NCBI GenBank assembly: GCA_964504915.1
Contig: CAZDFH010000003.1
Coordinates: 1 to 64,000 of the forward strand
Reading direction: 5' to 3'
Source: CAJBLF01 sp964504915
GTDB taxonomy: Bacteria > Patescibacteriota > Gracilibacteria > Absconditabacterales > Absconditicoccaceae
Length of the DNA: 64,000 nt
Below the pieces are notes generated by a model, which saw only the letters and a list, made by a program, of their open reading frames with translations, ran no database searches and was not told the origin of the DNA. The position numbers and the translations under genes are program-made. Positions 32,478 through 41,479 of the stretch are shown piece by piece (position 1 is the first letter of the stretch; every line of letters begins with the position of its first letter).

Positions 32478-32650
32478 ATCGAACGTTTTTAGAGTTATTT
32501 TTTGTTTTACTGAAAAATATCATATATATTGGTTGCTTAAAGTCAATTCCTATATTTTTTACTCCTCCCTCGCCCCTCCTCTCCCACTGTGCGGGACCTT
32601 GTGCCATAGCAGAGGGGAATAAAACCGGAATGACGATGTAACAACTTCGT

Positions 32651-33685
32651 TTACTTTCCTGTTGCCCGATCTTTCGTGAATTGTGTGGTGAACTGTGAAA
32701 TGATATTTTTGTCCGTGAGTAAGATTCAGATTTCTCTATTTTGATCTAGAGAGTTGGACGAGAGATTCATACTACCGAGCAAGAGTAATTTGTGATCGAT
32801 GAGAATCATTTTTGCATGGAGATATGGCTTGGGAAATTTTTTGGTTACCTTGGGTAAATAATTTTGGATCATGTCATTGGTCGTAATATCAGAGACGAGA
32901 AGTTTCATCTCAGTAATCTTTTTTTGCTGTCTGCTGAGAATATCGGTGAGCGAAGGGTCATTAATGTATTGCGTTTCGATAATGATAGATGTCTTTGCAC
33001 CACTCAATATATTTTCAATGACGCCTCTACAATTGATATTGCAGATGACGAGATTAGGATGTATGTCGTTGAGCGTGATCCTCTCCCCTACTCGATCTTT
33101 GGCAAAGATAGTTCTCAGACTTTGCAGCACTCATGTATTGGCGCTGAGAAACATATATTCACGATTGCTAAATAATGATGAGTGCGTAAAATTGGCTGTC
33201 TTAATAAGAAATGCATTGTCCATGATATCGACTTTGCTATGCACATATTCTGTCCTCATTTGATTGTCTGATTTGATCTCGAAGGTTTTGTATCCAGAAA
33301 ACATATTGAGGATAGGCGTATACATGCTTTTGTACTGCTGGTACATATTATCTTCCAAGATGAGTTGGACGTGTACGTTTTTGGATAAAAGTTCTTGTAT
33401 CTGGTTTTTGATCTTGGGCTCGGTGAATTCGTAGTTTCGCATTTGGAGTCAGGATGTGGTCTGTCATAGCGCGTTGACTACCTGAGGAAATCCTCCGGGG
33501 AAAACCAGTAAAGTCCCTGTGATATTTTGCAGGTTTTGCATATGCATCAATGCCTCTTGGTTGGTTACTCCAGCCTGTGGCAGAGCTACTTGTCCCCAAT
33601 GGATCTTGATGTGTCCAGAGCCGATACCCAGCACTAGAACTATAGCTATGGCTATTCGGATGCTCTTTTTTATTCGTGATTTCAT
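32651..33685 (-). CDS. Phospholipase D-superfamily protein
   Basis: 344 aa. After an N-terminal membrane anchor (about residues 8-26) come two HKD motifs: VHSKVDIMDNAFLIKTANFT and LHAKMILIDHKLLLLGSMNL. Two HxKxxxxD motifs form one PLD active site, as in cardiolipin synthases and Nuc/bacterial PLDs. A phospholipid transferase or hydrolase on the outer membrane face is likely; nuclease activity is the alternative. Several TGA glycines join what would otherwise be three ORFs. ATG 33685 is preferred to TTG upstream. Confidence 0.85.
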
Positions 33686-33690
33686 GATAT

Positions 33691-33718
33691 TTGACAAAAT
33701 CAAATAAATCGCTATAAT
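33691..33718 (+). promoter_or_regulatory. Consensus promoter for the 33754 operon
   Basis: TTGACA (33691-33696), 16-bp spacer, TATAAT (33713-33718), 36 bp before the ATG. Confidence 0.85.
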
Positions 33719-33753
33719 TATAAAAATAATCTTTATCTTTTCAATACAAAATC

Positions 33754-34395
33754 ATGGATACTACATCTAAAGGTTTTCAGTTATTCTTTAAGAATGGGAA
33801 AAACACTAACCTTAGACCAGATGCCAAAAGCGCATATCTTCAGGTTATGAATGTAGATCTCCCACAGATTACTGATATAATCCCCTCAGATCAAAAGTTT
33901 TGTGAATCATTATATAAATATACGGATGAGCATCTTATAGATAGCTTATGAACCTGACATGTTAATTCCTGTATCAAGATATTAGAAGACCCTATTCATA
34001 AATATCCGACTGATGAAGATAAGCTCAATGCCATTGCTAATATGCATTGAGTCAGGGGGCTGCTTCCCAATTTATCTGCAGAATCTGTGTGAATTGGTCT
34101 AGATGACGCTATTGTAGACCGTATGATTAAGATACAGCTTCAACTCTACAAGCTGAATACTCAACATTCATGACTATTAGTCGAAGCTCTACAAATGCAA
34201 CCAGTGAATCCTAAGCTTGGTACTCAGCCGCATCTTGATATCTCAAAACAAGAACCCATGTTTCAAATACAGCCAGTACCTATATATCAGAAATTTATTG
34301 TGGGTAATCTGCAGATTCTCCTTGCTCTCAAAAATCAATATGACGAAGAAAAAAAAGCACGTGAACTGAGAGAGCGTGCTTGAGCTACAGTCTAA
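33754..34395 (+). CDS. Hypothetical protein upstream of a transglycosylase-like gene
   Basis: 213 aa, helical, with several TGA glycines, no signal peptide and no recognised domain. The end (AGATV, TAA at 34393-34395) overlaps the start region of the next gene in another frame. Translational coupling is likely; a frameshift joining the two is possible but not needed. Confidence 0.65.
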
Positions 34396-35716
34396 TTTCT
34401 CCCTTTATTTATACTTCTATGAAGAAGCTATGGTAGAAATAATGCATAATGAAGAAGCCACTGAAGCTAGTGTGTTGAAAACCATAACTATGTCATTGTC
34501 TGATTTGAACAAAGAAGTAATGAATACACCTCCAAAAATAAATTTACGCAAACCGCCTATTGTCTTAGGATATAAAGAAATATATAAAGAAAAAGACGTA
34601 GCGATTAATCTGCCTAATGAATATTCTGTGCAAGGTAGAATTTTGAGATGCATGAGATGGAAGGCAGCTACTGATGCTGCTGAGGCAAAATATGATATTC
34701 CCTCATGATTACTACTCGCTATGATGGCACAAGAATGAATGTGAGATCCTACACAACCCAATGGTTCCGGAGATGGTTGATTGGGACTGATTCATATTCA
34801 GGCTAAGAATGCGGCAGATTTTGGATTAGATACTTTGCCAAGATTTACTGAAGGCATGCAGGATTTTAAACATGGGGCGCTGATTACAGATAAGCTGAAG
34901 AAGACAAAAGATGTGAAGCAACTTATCAGTTTTGATGAAAGGTTTCATCCTATTATGTCCATTGATTGTGCTGCAAGATTTCTTAGAAATTCGTATAATG
35001 CTATGCATGTTGGTAAGAATGGGGATGGGCGAATTAATGTCTTGAGAAGCTATTCATGAAGGTGATGGGACGATTACCTGTTACCCGTCTTGAAATATTG
35101 GGTTCTTGTTAATACGTATACTAACAAGTCCTTGCCTCTCAATGATTTTTCTGCAAATACTCTGAAAATAGTTACGCAAATGCAAACTAGCAAAATAGTG
35201 ACCTTCACTTCCAAAGCCAAAAAGAAAGATGGGAAATTTGTGACGGTGACGAATAATATTCCCACCAATATTGTCCAGACTTCTGCCCAAAAACTTTCCA
35301 TTTCCTTGGATGGTGTCCCTTGTACTTATGAACAATATTTATTATATAACACCTGACAGCTTGTTAATTATGGTCTAAATGAATATATCGCAGCCCAGCC
35401 TAAACTCATTGAGCCCAAAATAGTAAAGCTCAAAGCAAAAGAAGAGAATGTCGATGGGATTACTAATCTAAATTATATAGGTGAGGGCAAAGATAAAGAT
35501 AATAAGCGAAAGGAGTATTCCTTCATACTTCCTTCTATAGATAAGATGTCTACCAGTTTACCAGAGTTTTTAACTAATATAAAATTGTTTGATAAATTTC
35601 ATGACAAAAAAATAGATCTTACTGATGAAGATAGAAATATCCTTACCCCATTGACGTATCCTATCAAACCAGGAACTAGATTCCTCATTAGAGAATATCT
35701 TCCCAAAAAAACATAA
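34376..35716 (+). CDS. Lytic transglycosylase-like (SLT fold) protein
   Basis: 446 aa from GTG 34376, or 428 from ATG 34430. The segment AAEAKYDIPSGLLLAMMAQEG, then GSGDGGLGLIHIQAKNAADFG, follows the SLT lysozyme-like pattern with the catalytic Glu in AQEG. The last ~25 residues (YPIKPGTRFLIREYLP) resemble the end of a LysM motif. It probably cuts or remodels peptidoglycan, its own or a host's. No signal peptide is visible, so export is unexplained. The GTG start overlaps the upstream gene by 20 nt. Confidence 0.65.
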
Positions 35717-35741
35717 AGTATGATTATTTGTTCTCATAGGC

Positions 35742-35766
35742 TCTCCCGTATTGGAGATTTTTTATT
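35742..35766 (+). terminator. Terminator of the transglycosylase-like operon
   Basis: TCTCC / GGAGA hairpin followed by TTTTTTATTTT, 26 bp past the stop. A second hairpin (AAGAGTGGC / GCCACTCTT) lies at 35774-35800. Confidence 0.7.
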
Positions 35767-35815
35767 TTACAGTAAGAGTGGCTGGTTATGCCACTCTTAA
35801 AGAAAAAAATTAGTT

Positions 35816-36082
35816 TTAACCATCGAGCCCTTTCGCAAGATCTCTCAGTATGGGGAAGCCATTTTCCGACGCCGAGTTTAAGTCGGTGATGAACTGTTCC
35901 TTGGCCGTCTGCTCGTCTGAAATGATGAGACAAAATGGTCTTGCTCCCTCGTCGAGAGGTATATCCCCGTTGGGATATTTCTCTGTGAATTTTGCTAATT
36001 GGGCTTCCAATTCGCTGAAATTGGTTGTCCTTGAGGCCTTGATGAGGGCACTCAAGGTTTGTGCATTCATTGTTACGTTCAT
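35816..36082 (-). CDS. Small hypothetical protein
   Basis: 88 aa (84 from the second ATG, 36070), acidic, with no recognised family and no signal peptide. Its six glycines use GGN only and its local GC content is above that of its neighbours, as for the 32067 gene. It has its own hairpin downstream. Confidence 0.55.
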   Translation of the reverse strand: MNVTMNAQTLSALIKASRTTNFSELEAQLAKFTEKYPNGDIPLDEGARPFCLIISDEQTAKEQFITDLNSASENGFPILRDLAKGLDG

Positions 36083-36162
36083 ATGCTTTCAGTTTAATTA
36101 CTATTTTCTTTATGTTAGATTGGCATCATATCTATATGCCGATTATTGTCAAGTTGACGTTT

Positions 36163-36831
36163 TTAATTTTTTATTCCTACGACAAATTCTCATTTGATGG
36201 TCATTTTCTTTTCTTTGATCATAAGCAATGCCTCCTCTACTGTTCACGTGAAGTGTTGTTCAAACATTTTACTCACTTCTCTCGCGATAGAGATCTGTCC
36301 GTGAAAGTCGTTCAGTTTGAGTTCTTCTAGAAGTTTTTCTATCCTGTGTACAGATTCATAGACGAAGACCGGTATTTCTGATGACATAATTTCTTTGATT
36401 TTTGTCTGTCTTCCCTTCTTGGTTGGTAAAAATCATAAATAGGTAAACTCCGATGTATCAAAACCTGCTGCGACGACTGCGGGAACTAATGCATTCGCAC
36501 CTGGTAAAACTGTATAAGGAATCTGATATTGGTGGCAGAGTTTGATCATCATCTTGCCCGGATCTGAGAGTCATGGCGTGCCTGCTTCGGAGACGAGACC
36601 GATGTCACTCGCTTTGAGAATGTCGACATAACGAGCTAATTGTGCGTCCGATGTGAAGCTCGTGAGTGAGAAGAACGTTTTTTCTTTGTAGGGAATTTCA
36701 TACATGCCCATGAGTTTCATGGTTGTCCTCGTATCTTCACAGACAAAGAATTCTAATGACTGAAACAGCTTGATTGCACGAAGCGTAATGTCGTCTTTGT
36801 TGCCAATTGGTGTTGGTATAAAATATAACAT
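36163..36831 (-). CDS. rsmI: 16S rRNA (cytidine1402-2'-O)-methyltransferase
   Basis: 222 aa. LYFIPTPIGNKDDITLRAI and FVCEDTRTT are RsmI signatures, and GLVSEAGTPGLSDPG is the SAM-binding loop (one Gly by TGA). It methylates C1402 in the decoding centre. ATG 36831 matches the family start; upstream ORF residues are not conserved. The protein is shorter than the ~280-aa E. coli enzyme at the C-terminus. Confidence 0.93.
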
Positions 36832-36869
36832 CGTATTGAAATAATATAAAGAATCCTTATATAAACAGT

Positions 36870-36982
36870 GGTCGTGAGCCACTCAAAGCAGTGGACGGAA
36901 AACCATCGAGTTCGCGTTTTGTGAACCTGCCGTCAGCTATATCCAAAGAATATATTTGGTGATTGCTTGGACGGTTTTTTTT
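36870..36982 (+). ncRNA. Candidate structured RNA with competing hairpins and a T-run
   Basis: A 113-bp segment between rsmI and mutY. A promoter-like TTGAAA-16-TATATA ends at 36863. The outer stem AAGCA (36886) pairs with TGCTT (36964). Inside, GACGG (36894-36898) pairs with CCGTC (36930-36934) around a GTTC/GAAC hairpin, and CCAAA pairs with TTTGG (36943-36959). CCGTC can instead pair with GACGG (36970-36974), just before eight T, forming a terminator. The two pairings exclude each other. It matches no RNA family I recognise. Confidence 0.4.
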
Positions 36983-37772
36983 ATTCTGCTATTGTTAATA
37001 TTCATTTCTTGATATGAATCAATCATTCTTCTTTCATTCACTTTAGAATGTTTTTTACATCTTTATGTGGGAAGTCTTTTTCCAACTCCTCCACCCTCAA
37101 CTCTCAACTCTCAACAATGCGTTTCAACGCATTCCCGCGAACTTGACGATCTGATCATTCAAATTTAGATTGCTTAGAAACTGGCTTAATCTTTGTCTTC
37201 CTCGCCGTTAATTCTAACGCTCCGTAATCCATTAACGCATTGTGTCGATCGCGAGATTTTCATTTGGGAATAATTTTAGTGGCAAAATTTTCTAATGCTT
37301 GCATGGATATTTTCTCATCTAATTTGAATAAGAAAATTAATACCCTTCTGATATTAGTATCGATGACTGGTACTTCGAGATTCCAAGCAAATGCCATTAT
37401 CGCAGCTGAAGTGTAAGGTCAAATGCCCGGTAATTTCATTAGTTCATTTCTATCGCGAGGCAATAGGCGTTTACTAAACGCCCCTACAACTTTGGCGCAA
37501 GCTTGTAATCTCAGTGCTCTGCTATTAAATCATAATCATGATCGATGTTTCAATAAATCAGTTTTTGATGCTTTGGCTAATGATGCATAATCAGGAAAAT
37601 CTTTCATCCATTGATGAAAATAAGGAATCACTCTCTCTACTTGCGTTTGCTGGAGCATCACTTCAGAGACATGAATCGCATATGGATCTCTGGTTTTTCT
37701 TCGTGGTAAAATTCTACCCTTAGTTTCGTATCGAGTAAGAATATTTTTTTGGATGGCAGAAATATTTTTCAT
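36981..37772 (-). CDS. mutY: MutY-like A/G-mismatch glycosylase lacking Fe-S cysteines
   Basis: 263 aa. RRKTRDPYAIHVSEVMLQQTQV (Glu in SEVMLQQT), HhH LPGIGPYTSAAIMAF (Gly by TGA) and the catalytic Asp in VPVIDTNIRR are typical of MutY. The region that normally carries the four 4Fe-4S cysteines (GALxCTxxxPxCxxCPxxxxC) reads GALELTARKTKIKPVSKQSKF and has none. The NUDIX-like C-terminal domain is absent, replaced by ~55 residues resembling a small winged helix. The start overlaps the upstream stop (TAATG), so translation is coupled. Confidence 0.85.
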
Positions 37773-38044
37773 TAGATGAAATACATGAGTAAGAAAATCA
37801 AAATAATCCACGCTACTACAATTCCATAAAATCGAACCAGAAATTTTCCTTTGATCGTCTTGTGTCTAAAAAATGAGATTCATAGTATCGCTCCAAACAT
37901 GCCTCCAAGCGCTGTCAAAATAAGAAGCGTCTTTTCTGGAATTCTTCGTAATTGTTTTTTCGCTTTGTATTTATCTACTCATCGTACGATGAAAGTTACG
38001 ATGTTGATAAGGAGAAAATATCGCAAGAAAATGGTTCGGAACAT
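37772..38044 (-). CDS. DUF1294-family membrane protein
   Basis: 90 aa. The DUF1294 pattern is visible: DKYKAKKQLRRIPEKTLLILTALGGMFGAILG, then FFRHKTIKGKF. Three or four hydrophobic segments suggest an integral membrane protein. Function unknown. It is coupled to mutY by a TAATG overlap. Confidence 0.85.
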
Positions 38045-38087
38045 TGGCTTATAGTTAGAAAGTAAAATAATGCTTGTTTGACATCTA

Positions 38088-38190
38088 CAAACCCATCCCT
38101 GACCCCTCCCTTGTCAAGGAGGGGAATCGATTTTTTAAGTCCCCCTGACAAGGGGGATTTAGGGGGTTTGCTAAACCACTAATGGGTTTC
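38088..38190. mobile_element. MITE-like element, copy 1
   Basis: Begins CAAACCCAT and ends ATGGGTTT (inverted ends). The interior contains CCCTCCCTTGTCAAGGAGGGG and TCCCCCTGACAAGGGGGA hairpins. Its right half (from about AAGTCCCC to ATGGGTTT) closely matches copy 2 at 40505-40657. It lies 4 bp from the lepA C-half stop, with no coding capacity. Confidence 0.65.
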
Positions 38191-38194
38191 TTAT

Positions 38195-39634
38195 TTAATC
38201 TCTCGTCACCATCTTAATAAACACGTCCCCGGGGACATTAACATTTCCGAGTGCTTTCATCTTTTTCTTTCCTTCTTTTTGCTTCGCTAGTAGTTTTCTC
38301 TTTCTCGTTACATCTCAGCCATAACATTTTGCTATGACATCTTTGCGCATAGCAGGGATATTTTCGCGAGCAATGATTTTGGTGCCGATACCCGCCTGGA
38401 TAGGGATGACAAACAGATGTCTGGGGATCAGAGTTTTTAGTTTTTCTGTGACTTCTCTACCGAGATAATAGACTTTGTCTGTGTGGACAATCCAGCTCAG
38501 CGCCTCTACTTTTTCGTTATTGATCCAGATATCCATTTTTACGAGATCTGCTTTTTGATAACGTTTGAATTCGTAATTCATCGTAGCATATCACTTGGTC
38601 GCTGATTTGAGTCTATCGTAGAAATCGATAATAATTTCTCAGAAAGGTAACTCGTATTTTCGTACTACTCTATTTTCATCGAGATAATCCATTGATTTTA
38701 AGCTGCCTCTATATTCATTGCAGAGTGCCATAATATTGCCAGCATATTCTTTGGGTCAGACAATTTCTACTTCAGCGATTGGCTCTAGAATTACATCAAT
38801 AATTCATTGATCCATTAGATCAGATCATGATTTGACGACGAGCCATGGCTTGAGCACTGAGATAATTTCTCAGGAAATTTCTGATGGATCGATAGTATTG
38901 TCATTCACGATATCATCAATATCGTCACTAGAAAATTTGGTCGTATATTTTTCGTAGGCTAAGACATCTTTGTACAGTCAGGTCACAAAAAGATTCTGGA
39001 TGTTGCTTCACGATTTGATTTCTTCGACACTGAGATTCTTGGACTTCACGAGATAGACTACGGTCGGGATGGTAAAAATGGTCTCTATCCCATATTCTCT
39101 TCGCATTCTTTCCTTGATAATATCCATATGGAGCATTCACAGAAATCCACAGCGAAAGCCAAATCACAATGCTTTACTGTCTTCCATAGTATATTCTACG
39201 GCGCTGTCGTTAAGCGACAGCTTTTCCAAACTATCTTTGAGCTTCTCGTAATCGTTGGTATCGACTGGATACATTCACGCATAGACATATGGTTTTACTT
39301 TTTTGAATCCTGGGACCGCATACGTTTTCATTTCTTGTTTATCCATATCTTTGGGTAATCCCAAAATCATAGTATCACCAATCTGTACATTTCTCACTGA
39401 CTTTTCTCAGGTGACTACATATCAGATTTGTCCTTGAGTGATTTTTTTGTCCGTCGCATATTCTGGTGTGAAATGTCCTACCTCTACGACATCTACAAAT
39501 TTCTGTGTATGGACAAGATAGAGTTTGTCTCCCGCTTTGAAGCTTCATTCTACCATTTTGATATAGGCGACCACACCTTTGTAGGTATCGTATACACAAT
39601 CAAATATAAGTGCTTTGGATATTTGAGATGACAT
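38195..39634 (-). CDS. lepA: Elongation factor 4 (LepA), C-terminal two thirds as a separate gene
   Basis: 479 aa. It covers LepA domains II, III, V and the LepA-specific C-terminal domain: ALIFDCVYDTYKGVVAYIK, PGFKKVKPYVYAGMYPV, SKALGFGFRCGFLGMLHM, FKRYQKADLVKMDIWINNE and ITRKRKLL-like DVTRKRKLLAKQKEGKKKMK. No GTP-binding motif is present. It begins with its own ATG exactly where the G domain would end. The G domain is encoded separately at 40665-41198, 1,030 bp upstream. TGA glycines are frequent and the frame is intact to TAA, so it does not look like a decaying pseudogene. Confidence 0.9.
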
Positions 39635-39708
39635 AAATCTTTATCAAAAAAATAAACATACCTGACTTGTATGGATGTGCGGAGTATTTTCAAGGGCTTA
39701 CCTTGGTA

Positions 39709-39736
39709 TTGACTTCTTGTATTAAATGTTTATAGT
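39709..39736 (+). promoter_or_regulatory. Promoter of the 39763 ORF
   Basis: TTGACT (39709-39714), 16-bp spacer, TATAGT (39731-39736). The upstream context GGTATTGACTT recurs at 40059-40069 before the second inserted ORF. Confidence 0.65.
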
Positions 39737-39762
39737 GCTTTCCCCACCAAAAATAAACCGTT

Positions 39763-39939
39763 ATGACTATTCTCTTATTAATTATTGGCATTATTCTTGT
39801 TATCGTTGGTATTTATGGCTCCGCAAAATGGGGAGATGAAGGCCTGGGCTGGGCCATTTTTTTAATGGCTATTGGAATCCTTCTATTGGGATATGACTTT
39901 TATTTAGCATTCCCAAATGCATTCCCAAATGCATTCTAA
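39763..39939 (+). CDS. Small two-helix membrane protein in the lepA gap
   Basis: 58 aa with two hydrophobic helices (about residues 2-18 and 28-47), ending in a duplicated FPNA word. Its glycines all use GGN codons. It lies antisense to the interrupted lepA, with its own promoter and terminator. Family not recognised. Confidence 0.6.
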   Translation: MTILLLIIGIILVIVGIYGSAKWGDEGLGWAIFLMAIGILLLGYDFYLAFPNAFPNAF

Positions 39940-39963
39940 GGGTTCTACCAACAACGATAAGCT

Positions 39964-39993
39964 GCATGATTCACATTGAGTCATGCTTTTTTT
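39964..39993 (+). terminator. Terminator of the 39763 ORF
   Basis: GCATGA / TCATGC hairpin followed by seven T. Confidence 0.85.
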
Positions 39994-40008
39994 ATTTCGG
40001 AGCTGGGA
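39993..40008. repeat. 16-bp direct repeat flanking an insertion in lepA (left)
   Basis: TATTTCGGAGCTGGGA, identical to 40666-40681, where it encodes the last residues (VPAPK, stop) of the lepA G-domain gene on the minus strand. The left copy would encode IPAPK and a stop. Confidence 0.8.
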
Positions 40009-40110
40009 TTTTATCATCTTTTTCTTTATCGATTTTTATAAATATACGAGCTGGTTTGGTATTGACTTATGTTTGTAAATAACTATCTTTTGGGTCTAAT
40101 ACTGATGTAT

Positions 40111-40341
40111 ATGAAAACAGTTAAAAAAATCCTGCTCATATTTTTGAAATTTTGGGCAGTTGTATTTGCTATTACTGCTGGCATCTTAGCCTTTGGTGGA
40201 ACGGTGTTTGCTTCATCAGAGAATCCAGATGTACTTCCCCATATTTTGGTTTGTTTAGGGGGAATTCTTCTTTCTGGTGCGCTTTTCATGGTTGTTTGTT
40301 GGGCTATAGAAAAAATGAAAAAGCGGCTAAGGGCAGTGTAG
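40111..40341 (+). CDS. Small membrane protein in the lepA insertion
   Basis: 76 aa with two hydrophobic helices (about residues 8-28 and 42-62), a Lys-rich N-terminus and a Lys/Arg-rich C-terminus. Upstream in-frame ATGs (40069, 40105) are possible starts. TTGACT-16-TATCTT at 40062-40089 may be its promoter. All glycines are GGN. Family not recognised. Confidence 0.5.
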   Translation: MKTVKKILLIFLKFWAVVFAITAGILAFGGTVFASSENPDVLPHILVCLGGILLSGALFMVVCWAIEKMKKRLRAV

Positions 40342-40504
40342 TATTGACTGGTAACCTATGTGGGTGCTTATCTCCTATGTGCGTTGCCAGTTTTTTTTAT
40401 TTTTATTTTTTTTGGCTTTGCTTCTGTCTTTACTCCCCCAACCCCTCTAAAATAGAAGAGAGAGAATTATTTATTTTTTTTAATTTAAATGACTGGTCTG
40501 CGGT

Positions 40505-40657
40505 AACAAACCCACCCGACCTCTCCCGCTGTGCGGGATTTCGTTTCACATCACCTTCACAGGGAGGCCAAAGGATGTTTTTTAAAAACTTTTTTTCCGC
40601 CAAGTCCCCTTGTTAAGGGGGATTTAGGGGGTTTGCTTAACTACTAATGGGTTTGTT
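40505..40657. mobile_element. MITE-like element, copy 2
   Basis: AACAAACCCA at the left and TGGGTTTGTT at the right form 10-bp terminal inverted repeats. The interior has CCCGCTGTGCGGG and TCCCCTTGTTAAGGGGGA hairpins. It lies 8 bp past the stop of the lepA G-domain gene, in the same relative position as copy 1 after the lepA C-half. Confidence 0.7.
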
Positions 40658-40664
40658 ATAAAAA

Positions 40665-41198
40665 CTATTTCGGAGCTGGGACTCTTGCTATAATAGCATC
40701 TAATACCGCTTCTACTCACTCCCCTGTTTTTCACGATACGAGTAAAATATCTTCCTTAGGAATTCAGATCACATGCTCAATTTCTTTGGCTACTCTTTCT
40801 GGATGCGCTGCTGGTAAGTCAATCTTATTTAGTACAGGAATAATTTCTAATCACTGTTCTACTGCCATATACAAGACTGATAATGTCTGTGCTTGGATTC
40901 ATTGACTAGAATCGATCAACAAAATTGCGCCTTCTACGGCAGCAAGTGAACGAGAGACTTCGTACTGGAAATCTACGTGTCATGGCGTATCGATCAGATT
41001 CAATTCATATCCTTTCCATTGCATTCTCGCTGGCGTGAGCTTGATGGTAATCCCTCTCTCTTGCTCTATATCCATGCGATCCAGCATTTGATTATGATCA
41101 ATTTTTCTGACCGTTCAGGTCATCTCTAGCATTCTATCAGCTAGGGTAGATTTTCCGTGGTCGATATGTGCGATGATACAAAAGTTGCGTATATTCAT
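40665..41198 (-). CDS. lepA: Elongation factor 4 (LepA) GTPase domain as a separate gene
   Basis: 177 aa. The translational-GTPase motifs are complete: AHIDHGKST (G1), RGITIK (G2), LIDTPGHVDF (G3, Gly by TGA), LNKIDLP (G4) and SGKTG (G5). It stops at VPAPK where intact LepA continues into domain II. AHPERVAKEIEHVIGIPKEDIL is LepA-specific, so this is not another factor. The rest of LepA lies at 38195-39634. Both parts have their own ATG and stop. LepA back-translocates ribosomes and supports ribosome biogenesis. Confidence 0.9.
40666..40681. repeat. 16-bp direct repeat flanking an insertion in lepA (right)
   Basis: TATTTCGGAGCTGGGA, the second copy. Left copy at 39993-40008. Confidence 0.8.
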
Positions 41199-41202
41199 AT
41201 AT

Positions 41203-41330
41203 AGTTAAAAAGTTAACAAGTTAAAAGGTTAAAAAGTTAGATATACCTTAGTTGGTTAAGGGGTTAGAGGTTTGGATAGTTAGATCTAACAAACCAATCA
41301 GCTTAACCATCTAATCATCTCTTTTCGTTG
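41203..41330. repeat. GTTAAAAAGTTAAC-type repeat array upstream of lepA-N
   Basis: AGTTAAAAAGTTAACAAGTTAAAAGGTTAAAAAGTTAG followed by GGTTAAGGGGTTAGAGG words. The rest of the ~280-bp gap holds only the promoter at 41416. Confidence 0.7.
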
Positions 41331-41415
41331 ATTTTATCGAGGAAAACAATATAGAATGGCATAGAAAATGCAAGTTGGAATAACGAAATCAATTGATATG
41401 TCTTATGCAGATAAT

Positions 41416-41443
41416 TTGACAAATTTACATAAACGATTATACT
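41416..41443 (+). promoter_or_regulatory. Promoter of the 41480 gene
   Basis: TTGACA (41416-41421), 16-bp spacer, TATACT (41438-41443). TTGACAAATTTACA is shared with the promoter at 48454. Confidence 0.85.
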
Positions 41444-41479
41444 AATCTAGTACTTTATTCTGTTTCTAGACTTCTTGAT

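Noticed and set aside
33754..35716. Programmed frameshift fusing the two overlapping genes.
   Set aside because: A GTG start with overlap explains the arrangement; there is no slippery-site evidence beyond a UGA codon, so it is not called as a feature.
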